Positions 54,838 through 64,000 of a stretch of 64,000 nucleotides of DNA are shown here, one piece after another (positions within the stretch are counted from its first letter, which is position 1; each line of letters opens with the position of its first letter). The stretch is from Purshia tridentata. Its lineage: Eukaryota > Streptophyta > Magnoliopsida > Rosales > Rosaceae. Below the pieces are notes generated by a model. It was not told the origin of the DNA, made no database searches, and saw only the letters and a program-made list of their open reading frames with translations. Location of the stretch: positions 1-64,000 of the forward strand of contig QANT01002787.1 of the NCBI GenBank assembly GCA_003254885.1, written 5' to 3'. Position numbers and translations under genes: made by a program.

Positions 54838-55656
54838 TCATAATTGTCTATCAGATTTTGGTCTTTTTTGTTGTTGTTGATCCTGAGATGTCTGAAGAGG
54901 AGGCTTTTGAGTGGTTGACCTTTTGGGCTGGTTTTTTGGCTTCTTTTTCTTTTTCTGATATTGAGGTTGCGCTTTTGAGGGCAAGTGTGCCAGAGGACAA
55001 GTTGGTTGCCGGGGGCCATTATTGTTGGTTCGTGTTTGTGAATGTGAGCTCTCAGCCCTGTACTGTTGTGGATGAGTTGCTTGACATCGCTCAAAATCGT
55101 AAACCGGATTCCTAAGAGGTGTTCTTCCAATAAGACGCAATGTTCGTGGTTGGACTAGTGTAGCGAGAAGGGAACACTGATTGGCTAAGATAAGCCTACG
55201 ACTTCTTTTTCTTTTTCTGATATTGAGGTTGCGCTTGTGAGGGCGAGTGTGCCAGAGGACAAGTTGGTTGCCGGGGGCCATTATTGTCAGTTCGTGTTTG
55301 TGAATGTGAGCTCTCAGCCCTGAACTGTTGTGGATGAGTTGCTTGACATCGCTCAAGATCGTAAACCGGATTCCTAAGAGGTGTTCTTCCAATAAGACGC
55401 AATGTTCGTGGTTGGACTAGTGTAGCAAGAAGGGAACACTGATTGGCTAAGATAAGCCTACGGTAGGTCATCTCAAATGCCGCTGATATCCTTTTCAATG
55501 CATTCATGCTAACCCTCCTTGCAGCATTTTCTGGCTGCTCAAAAGGATCTTCAATCTACCCAAGCACCAATTTAAGTAACAGAATCAGTAGTGATGACAG
55601 CTATGCATATCTTTATCTCTGAAGAAACAGAGGGAGCATCACCAAAAATATATAAA

Positions 55657-55692
<36 letters not shown>

Positions 55693-58600
55693 ATTACAAA
55701 TATGGCATAAGTTTGGGGCAAGCATCTCATATTGCTTTCTATGGCTTCCCATTGTCCAGTATATGTGCAAATTCCTAACTCCGAGGCCCTCGAACTAATG
55801 CCAGAAAACTGCAAAATATACAAAATGACCACCATCAAATAGAAAGGATGCCTAACTGGAAATCCTAAGTAATGGGTAGGGCAAATTGTTTTGGTGTGGA
55901 CTACATGGTTACAAGCCACTCAGGTTAAAAGCATTAAATATATACAATTTAAAACATTTGCCGAGGTAGAAAATACCTTCCCAAGGAATGAAACGAAAAG
56001 CTCAGACAAAGAACTTCTGTTTTTTGGTCTCAATTTGTTTGATTTGAACCTTCTTATATTAGCAGCACATGATTCCAAAATACATCTCTCTGCCTCAACC
56101 CTCAAGCCTGCATAGCACAATGAGATATTTGTTGTCTAAATTTTTCAATTGATTGTTAAGATTAACAAATTCCTTTCAGATGTATTTTAGATTATCTTTT
56201 GTACATTCAGACTAATTCTTATCAAAAGTACTGTGGACCTTTTTTTTTCATTGTATAAACAATTCTTACAGAAATTGCGGTTTAAATACCTTCTATAATA
56301 CCTCTCACAAAAAAATGTCAAAGAACAATCTCACTCCTATGGTTATCTACAAGATATACAAATTCAAGATAGTAAATGAATCCTGTACACTGATTATACT
56401 TCTTGCTAACCATATGGCCCAAGTATCAATACATATCATCTCTCAGACCAGGCCTACTTCTAAGTAGAAAAAAGTCTAGGACAGTGAAAGATGTAGGAAA
56501 AAAAGAACATTTTAGAGATAACGCAATCATAAGATTGAAATTAAAATCTGGTTCCTCACCAACTAAGATTTTCTGTTAAATATTTCCAAGAAATAATCAG
56601 TACTGCTTCAACTATGACATCAAATGGTGAAGACTCCTATCATACTGTACCTCTCATAGTGTAACAAACAGTCAAACACAACCTTCAGGGTCTTTCAGAA
56701 CAACTTATTTTCAATCTTTTGCAATTTTTCGAACAATGTCAATTGTGTTCCATTTGTAGAGAAAATGAGTTCATCTGTTTAAGATAAAATTTTAAAAATG
56801 AGAAGTACCTTTCAGATCATCAACGAGATTTCCAGGATATATATCTTTAAGAGGTGGCAAAATTGCAGGTGCACATGTCTGAAAAAATAAATTAAAAAAC
56901 AAGAAAAATATTAAATTAAAACAAGGAACATATGCTGCACAAAGCTGAATCATGTATATTGTTAATGTTAGTGCATGGAAGCAACAACAGAAATTGAAAC
57001 AACTGAAGAATATTAAATGCATACAACAAAATGCTTGGACAAGAGTAGATTCAGCCTGGCATCAAATAGACATAACACATCAAAAAAATCACACAACACG
57101 AAAAATGAAGAAATAGACAGTATAAATCTGGTGAAATAATAAAAAATGACACTTCGTAAACTATGGCAAATGATGAGAAAAGCCCAAAAAGGTTACAGAA
57201 GCTGTTACTACTCTACTGCCAACAAACCAGGTCCATACCAACTATCTTAGATGATGAATAAAGTGCAGCTGAAACAGTCTAAAGAATCCCCTCTTGAAAC
57301 TACTTTCCAGTCAACACCAGAAAAGAAGATTTAAGATTACCTGAAAATGGAAGACCACAAGCAAACTGAGAGAGTATGAATTGAAAGTCCCAGATTTTGC
57401 ATTATTTATATTGTGTGCTTTCGCCCATTCCTTTACCTACAAAGGAATATATCATATAGGAACATTTCTCCTTTTTAAGTATTCTAATCGGCAATGATAA
57501 TGTACCAGTAAAACTATATCGCGGAAGCGCACATCTATCTCATTGATCCTGAACAAAAGTTTGGACTTCATTTGGCCTATCAGATTATCGACTGAAATAT
57601 CACAAGAGATGTTTGGGAGATTACTTTCAACCCTTAAAAGGGGCACCCTTGCGTTGGGTATAAAATTTAAACTTGCTCCATCCACCTGAAAATCAATGTT
57701 AATTAAGCAAAATCAAATTCCTCAAGCTCACACAGGGATTCCTGTTGCTTTTTCATAATATAGAAACTTATATAGTATATAAAACCTAAAGATTTAATAG
57801 ATTAAAATAAAGGTTGGAATAAGCATTAAAAATGGACAACTGATTCTAAAATTTCTTTTTTAAAGAAAATACAAAACTACTGTTATACATGTCCATTTGC
57901 TTTTTGCATTCTAAGGAGAAAATGTTTTTAATACAGAAAGATATGACAAGGAATAACAGCCAAAATGATGTAAGAAATAAATAAACACCATTCCTTGCAT
58001 TCCCAATTTCAAAATGATTCTACAAAGGCAATTAACTTGACTTCTTTTCTTTTTATAAATTCAATGTAGAATGAAGTGGAAGGATCCATGTTCAATGTAA
58101 TATGTAAGAGCCTCTTAACGCCATTTTATGTGTTTACTGACGAAACACAAACAGCATATGAGTCAATGACATGTTCACTATAGTATAATAGTATACAACC
58201 ACCCTGGATGCCAAATTAGTTTAACTAAAATAGAAATATGCCATAGACAGGTGAAGATAATGAAAGATTGAAGGTCCCCACTATGCACTGTTTGCTTTGG
58301 CAGTTAGATAAGAACACGTAAATGACAATTCATGATCCAAGGTCGATGCATGTTTTCTGCTCATTACAAGAAAACACAACGAACATACCTTTCTGTCTCA
58401 TAGCTCTCATCACATCACTCAGTACATGTTGTTTTTCACTCTTTCCGCAAGAGAATATAAGTGAATGATTGGAAAACTCAATCGAAACATCCAAGTCTCC
58501 CCACCGTGTAAAAAGATCAGACACAAATGATCCAAATGGCTACACAGTTGCACCTGTTTTTATGCCAAATTTTCATCTACAGAGTTAGAGATAATAAAAT

Positions 58601-58976
58601 TCAATATGGGACCAAATATGAACAAATAAGACAATCTTCTAAGTTCTAACTTAGCTGACATTTTAAGTCAAAACCAAAATTTTGCTATTCTTTTCCTCAT
58701 TAAGAACTGCCGTGTTGTTAGGTAGGAATGCAGTGGACATCATAAATTAATTGATTGTTAGAATTTATGAACAATAAAGAGCACTTTTGAACTACATAAA
58801 TATAGGATGAATACCATGGAACTGTAATACTAATCACCTCTTAAACTTTCTACTGATTCAACAACTCCCCGTAACTCATTTAAGATGTGCCACCGTGCTT
58901 CCCATTCCTCGGGTGAGGGTTTGACAACAAGTAGTATATCCTTGAGAGTATCCTCCAATGTACCTTGGGTACTCAT
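54838..58976 (-). pseudogene. HESO1: HESO1-like nucleotidyltransferase pseudogene (tandem copy)
   Basis: This copy is equivalent exon by exon to the intact gene at 60468-63990: 58838-58976, 58389-58553, 57506-57685, 57341-57436, 56809-56878, 55977-56107, 55698-55808, and a last exon ending at 55555. Three lesions are visible. The glutamate codon of TVEPFGSF is TAG in exon 2 (about 58538-58540). Exon 3 is one base longer than its twin (180 against 179), shifting the frame near the acceptor. The last exon carries a 262-base tandem duplication, which is not a multiple of three. Splice sites and a 5' leader exon are kept, so it may still be transcribed. Exons 4-7 remain open and well conserved, which points to fairly recent loss. 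Confidence 0.88.
54940..55463 (-). repeat. 262-bp tandem duplication in the last exon of the HESO1 pseudogene
   Basis: Two adjacent copies, about 54940-55201 and 55202-55463, are almost identical; for example TGATATTGAGGTTGCGCTT starts at 54956 and 55218. The unit covers the Gln/Pro-rich tail (LVQPRTLRLIGRTPLRNP ... SSHSQTRT). It is absent from the intact gene, where this tail is single, so it arose after the gene duplication. Confidence 0.92.
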
Positions 58977-58985
58977 TTTTCACTT

Positions 58986-59516
58986 CTGGTTAACAACAAA
59001 ATGTCAAAACCCTATTGCAAAATGACTTCCAGCACTAACGATATTATGCATAATAAAAATTAGAAACAGTAAAGTCGCTGCAATAAATGGTTACACCCAT
59101 TTCCAGTAAACATGAATGTCATATGACTCATATCAAAAGCAACATATAACATTCCATCAAACAAATCCTATTCGCCCTTTTGACAATCAACCATAAACTG
59201 ACATTTGAGAAGTATTCAGAGTTACAATTTGTACGATCCATATGTCATTCATGCAGATATTACAACAAAATCAATTTTCACTCCATCGGACAAACAATAA
59301 AAGACAGATAACTAAATATTTGTCATCAAACTAAACCCGCATGCAAAATCAAGCTTCATATATCTTCAACAGAAGCAGAAGCAGAATCATCAAAAGATTA
59401 AATTTTTTACTGACCACAGGTCGAAAAACATCATGAATGAGAGTATTACCATCCAGAACGACAAAGCAGAAAACTTTATATAATAAACAACAAATGAAAT
59501 ACACACATATATATAC
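58986..59516 (-). other. 5' leader intron of the HESO1 pseudogene
   Basis: On the minus strand a donor CTCAAG|GTATATAT (exon side at 59517) and an acceptor GTTAACCAG|AAGTG nine bases before the ATG define a leader intron of 531 bases. The leader exon probably starts near 59680. The intact copy has the same ATG context but its leader lies past the window edge. Confidence 0.6.
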
Positions 59517-59689
59517 CTTGAGCTTAAAGTAGAAGTGCAGAAGTGGTCTGCTTTGTGCCTTTGTTTAGTGAGGACATAGAAATCCCGCTGAGTACATCAA
59601 TTGTGGGTTTTGGGAGTGGTGGAAGAAAGGAAAGTGCCCGAGTCCAAGTGGTAAAACTACGGAAACCAAACTACCAACGTAAAAAGGCT

Positions 59690-60467
59690 TTAGTGACTCC
59701 TCCTTTTATTTTAAATTTATTTTTGTTAAGGTTCTTAATTAGTTACGTTAGTTTCTTATGGTTTTTTGTTGGTAAGAAACTAACTCGTTACATAAGTTTA
59801 GCTTAACAATAATTTTATATAAAACAGTCAGGCTGGTCAATTGTGAAGGTCTAAATAATTTTGAGGAATTTTGGATTGATTTGCGACCAACTTTTGTTAT
59901 TTACTCACACAGTCACACGAGTTTATTACAAAGATGCTCAGCAAGTTGGTCAACTGAGATGATTCAAATGACAATACTCATTTAGAGAGAAAGACAACCA
60001 AACGGTCCAAACCCATTCACACTGAGATCAATCTCTTCATATAAAATCCTGAATTCAATAGTTCTTATTTTCTAAAAGAAAGTGAAAATAAAGAGATTGT
60101 GAAACTGTTGTGAATTTGAAAACCATTAGTTTGGAGCTGCTGCAGTTTTTTACACGAGAGCTTGAAAATGGATTGCACATCGGGTCAAATTGACTTTTTT
60201 GTTTTATGTAAACCAACAGCCAAAATTCTCTCATGCGCATATTAGAGAGAATGACTGATGAACCCGATAACTTCTTAGGTACAGCTTTAATCTTTTAGTC
60301 AGGAAACAAAATAACAAAGAACCGAGTACTTGTTTCACTTGAATGCTAGGGGGGCTAGGCTGGCCAGCATACACAAACTTAAAGGCAACGACCCATTTGA
60401 ACTATATCTTCTTACTTTCAATCAAAAGCCATGCAGTGCAGGGTTTGTTTATATGCAAACTCTCACA
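59690..60467. other. Spacer between the two HESO1 copies
   Basis: This is the promoter region of the pseudogene copy and the 3' flank of the intact copy. From about 60010 rightwards it is homologous to the 3' flank of the pseudogene. No other gene is recognised. Confidence 0.55.
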
Positions 60468-63400
60468 TCATATTTGTCTAACAGATTTTGGTCTCCACTT
60501 TTGTTGCTGCTGATCCTGATATGTCTCGAGAGGAGGCTTTATAATGGTTGACCTGCTGAAATGGCTATCTGGGTTTTTCTGAAACTGAGGTTGCGCCTGT
60601 AAGGGAGAATGCACCAGAGGGTGACTTGATTGTCGGAGGCCATTATTGTTGGCTGGGGTTTGAGAATGGGAGCTCTCAGCCCTGTACCATTGTGGATGAG
60701 TTGCTTGACGGAGCTCAGAATTGTAAGCCAGATTCCTAGAAGGTGGCCTTACAATAAAACGTAATGTTTGTGGTCGGACTAGTGTAGAAAGAAGGGGATC
60801 CTGATAGGCTGAGATGACAGGGGAACTGTGACTGGCTGAGATAAGCCTGCGGCGGCTCATCTCAAATGCTTCAGATATCCTTGTCAATTCATTCTTGCTA
60901 ACTCCCCTTGCAGTATTTTCTACCTGCTCAAAAGGATCTTCAATCTACCCAAGCACCAATTCCAGTAACAAAATCAGTAGTGGTCACAGCAATAGACATC
61001 TTTATCCATGAAGATACAGAGGGAGCAACAGCAAAAATTATAAAACAGGTGGAGAGAGAGAGATGGAATTACAAATATGGCATAAGTTTGGGGCAACCAT
61101 CTCATGTTGCTTTTTATGGCTTCCCATTGTCCAGTATATGTGCAAATTCCTAACTCTGAGGCCCTCATATCAATGCCAGAAAACTGCAAGATACACAATA
61201 TGACTGGCCATCATCAAATAGAAAGGATGCCTAACCGAACATCCGAAGGAATGGGTAAGGCAAATTGTTTTGGTGAGGAATACTTGATTACACAACTCTC
61301 AGGTTAAAAACATTAAATATATACAATTTAAAGTATGTTCCAAGGTAGTAAATACCTTCCCAAGGAATGAAATGAAAAGTTCAGACAAAGAACTTCTGTT
61401 TTTTGGTCTCAAATTGTTTGATTTGAACCTTCTTATATTAGCAGCACATGTTTCTAAAATAAGTCTTTCTGCATCAGCCCTCGAGCCTGCATGGCACAAT
61501 CAGACATTTGTTGTCTACAGTAATCAATTGATTGTTCAAAATTTAACAAATTCTTTTCACATGTATTTTATATATCTTTTATATATATATATATATAAAC
61601 ACTTAACAGAAAGTGAGGGTTAATACCTTCTATTTTACGATACCTCTCATAAAATAATGTCAAAAAGCAATGAATTACAGAAAAGACAAGAGAGAAGTTG
61701 ATATCAGTTAACTCGTGAATCTCAAACCTATGGGGTATTTAGAACATCTACATATTTAACATAGCAAATGAATCCTGTACACCGATTATTCTTCTTTCTA
61801 ATCATATAGGCCAATTATCAATACATATCATCTCTCAGACTAGGCCTACTTCTAAGTAGGAAAAAGTCTAGGACAGTGAAAGACGAAGAAAAAAAAACAC
61901 TTGAGAGACAAAGCAATTATAAGATTAAAAATATAATCTGGTTCCTCACCAACTAAGATTTTCTGTTTCAAGGGATGCTGCACTGGAAAGCTATCTGACA
62001 CTACAATATTTCCAAGAAATAAGCAGTACACCTTCAACTATGACATCAAAAGGTGAAGACTCCTCTCATATTGTACCTCCAAAGCATGATCATTTTCAGG
62101 AATTAGTGTAACAAACACAACCTTCAGGGTTTTTCAGAACAACTTTTATTCAATCTTTACCGATTTCACCAACAATGATTGATGAGTAACCAATTAGTAG
62201 AGAGAATGAGGTCATCTGTTTAAGATTAAAAATTTAATGATGAAATGTACCTTTAAGATCATCAGTGAGATTTCCTGGATATATATCATTAAGAGGTGGC
62301 AAAATTGCAGGTGCACATGTCTGAAAAAAGAGATTTAAAAATGAAAAAAAATATTAAATTAAAGTTAGGAACACATGGTACACAAAACTGAATCATATAT
62401 ATTGTAGTGCGCTGTTAGTTCTTTACTTTCAACAAACCAGGTCCATATCAACTATCATAGATAATGCTAAATTGCAAGCTGAAACAGTCTAAAGAATCCC
62501 CTCTTGAAACTAATTATCAGTCAACACCAGAAATGAAGACTTAAGATTACCTGAAAATGGAAGACCACAAGCAAAGTGAGAGAGTATGAATTGAAAGTCC
62601 CAGATTTTGCATTATTTATATTGTGTGCTTTCGCCCATTCCTTTACCTACAATACAAAAGCTTGAGGAATATATCATACAGGAACACTTTTCCTCTATAA
62701 AGTATACTAATCTGCGACAAAACGTACCAGTAAAATCATATCACGGAAGCGCGTATCTATCTCAATGATCCTGAACAACAGTTTGCACTTCATTTGGCCC
62801 GTCAGATTATCGACTGAAATGTCGCAAGAGATGTTTTTGAGATTACTTTCAACCTTTAAAATGGGGACTCTTGCTTGGGGTATAAAGTGAAACCTTCTCC
62901 ACCCACCTGAAAATCAATGTTCATTATGAAATGAAAATTGGAGATGCTGTAACTCTTAAAAAAAATAATAATAAAAATCAAACTCCCTGGACACACACAC
63001 AGGCTGCACATTGCTTTCCACAACGAACCTACCTTTCTGTCTCATAGCTCTCATCACATCTCGTAGGAAACGTTGTTTCTGGTTTTTCCCACAAGATGAA
63101 ATACATGAACCATTTGAAAACTCAATTGAAAGATCCAAGTCTCCCCACCGGGTAAAAAGATTAGACACAAATGATCCAAATGGCTCCACAGTTGCACCTG
63201 TAGTTATGCCAAATTGCCATCTACAGAGTTACTAAACTTTATTAACCGACAAGAAAAATTATCCCTCATTGAAAGAAAACATACATGATTAAACAAATGA
63301 AATGGCAGAAATAAAAATAATAACTGATGTGGCAGATGACCTCTAATTATCTCAGTTGTTAGAATAAAATGGAATTCAATATGGGACCAAATATGTACAA

Positions 63401-63990
63401 ATAAGACATTGTCACATCAGTTAGTATCCAAATTTTAGAATTTGTTTCGTTGGGCTAGTAGTATTGAAAAAAAAAAAAATACTTCATTGAAGGTCAAGTT
63501 CATGTTTCTTTTTTGTCTATCAGGGAAACAGAAGAAAGATAGTGAAGTAGGTGTCTCTATATAACATTATAACTACATTCAGTCCTCAGTATGGCATACT
63601 GAATTTGTCTCACTTTCCTTATCTGTCAAGAATCTTCTAAATTACCTTAAGCTTTAAGTCAACCAAAATTCTGCTATTCTTTTCCTCGTTTAGAACTGCA
63701 GTTCATTAGGTATGATTGAATGCAGGAGGCATTTATGATAGATCAATTGATTCCTAGAAGTTATGAACAACACAGAGCACTTTTGGACTACATAAATATA
63801 GGATGAATACATAAATAAAAAGTAGAACCATGAAACTGTAACACAAATCACCTCTGAAACTTTCTATAGATTGAACAACTCCTCGTAACTCATTAATGAT
63901 GCAAAACCTTGTTTCCCAATCCTCGGGCGTGGGTTTGACAACATGTAGTATTTCCTTGAGAGTATTCTCCAATGTACTTTGAGTACTCAT
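60468..63990 (-). CDS. HESO1: HESO1-like terminal uridylyltransferase
   Basis: HESO1 adds uridines to the 3' ends of unmethylated small RNAs and of AGO-cleaved mRNA fragments, marking them for decay. Eight exons in transcript order, 63852-63990, 63033-63197, 62728-62906, 62551-62646, 62251-62320, 61356-61486, 61073-61183 and 60468-60944, join in phase to 455 residues. The Pol-beta type core has GATVEPFGSFVSNLFTRWGD then LDLSIE, giving the catalytic G-S and D-x-D pattern. It continues ISCDISVDNLTGQMK, FRDMILLVKEWAKAHNIN and SGTFNSYSLTLLVVFHFQ, and the PAP-associated part CAPAILPPLNDIYPG. NRSSLSELFISFLGKF and EDPFEQVENTARGVS are HESO1-specific. The Gln-rich tail is shorter than in Arabidopsis. 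The start lies 10 bases from the window edge; its promoter is outside. Confidence 0.93.
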
Positions 63991-64000
63991 TTTTCACGTC

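Noticed and set aside
54777-55115. Plus-strand 112-codon frame with SFSDIEVALLRASVPEDKL
   Set aside because: It is antisense to the last exon of the HESO1 pseudogene, whose minus-strand reading aligns with the intact paralogue.

Overview
This is eukaryotic plant nuclear DNA. It is AT-rich, its genes are split by many GT-AG introns (plus two apparent GC-AG introns), and every recognisable protein is a land-plant type. The exon proteins look like a core eudicot, probably a woody rosid such as a Rosaceae species; that placement is an impression from protein similarity, not a measurement. Three single N bases at 46303, 48152 and 52796 mark unresolved assembly positions.

Layout, left to right. 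P5CS (proline synthesis, +) occupies 1646-7818. A mitochondrial p32/MAM33-type protein (-) lies at 8738-10220 and a CASP-like four-helix membrane protein (+) at 10999-14034. GDP-mannose pyrophosphorylase CYT1/VTC1 (-) lies at 15373-16902, with a 5' leader intron and a TATA box near 17860. A wall-associated-kinase-like receptor (-) lies at 21644-24293 and an RCC1-repeat protein (-) at 25621-30754. A transposon-rich block at about 31-39 kb holds a PIF/Harbinger-like MITE and a probable 5.5 kb Helitron. The Helitron carries a nested PIF/Harbinger-like element and an orphan AP2-family exon. Two tandem small genes of a plant unknown family (+) follow at 39820 and 41486. Then come a MATH-BTB protein of the BPM type (-, 42586-45467), a Mutator-like element (46355-47722), a Golgi methyltransferase of the PMT11 type (+, 48978-53824), and two tandem HESO1-type RNA uridylyltransferases (-). 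The first HESO1 copy (54838-58976) is broken; the second (60468-63990) is open throughout.

The genes do not form an operon-like system. They cover proline synthesis, ascorbate and cell-wall sugar supply (CYT1), wall sensing or pectin modification (WAKL, PMT11), protein turnover (BPM) and small-RNA decay (HESO1). What unites them is position: as I recall, P5CS1, a mitochondrial glycoprotein gene, CYT1, BPM3, PMT11 and HESO1 sit in the same order in one short interval of Arabidopsis chromosome 2, while WAKL15 and its RCC1 neighbour sit together on chromosome 3. The window therefore looks like an unfractionated ancestral eudicot block. I found no CRISPR, no tRNA or rRNA, no clear LTR retrotransposon, and nothing I would call a new molecular system. 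The most unusual items are the HESO1 tandem pair, the Helitron with an AP2 exon, the two GC-AG introns in P5CS, and a long near-perfect hairpin at 19744-19962.
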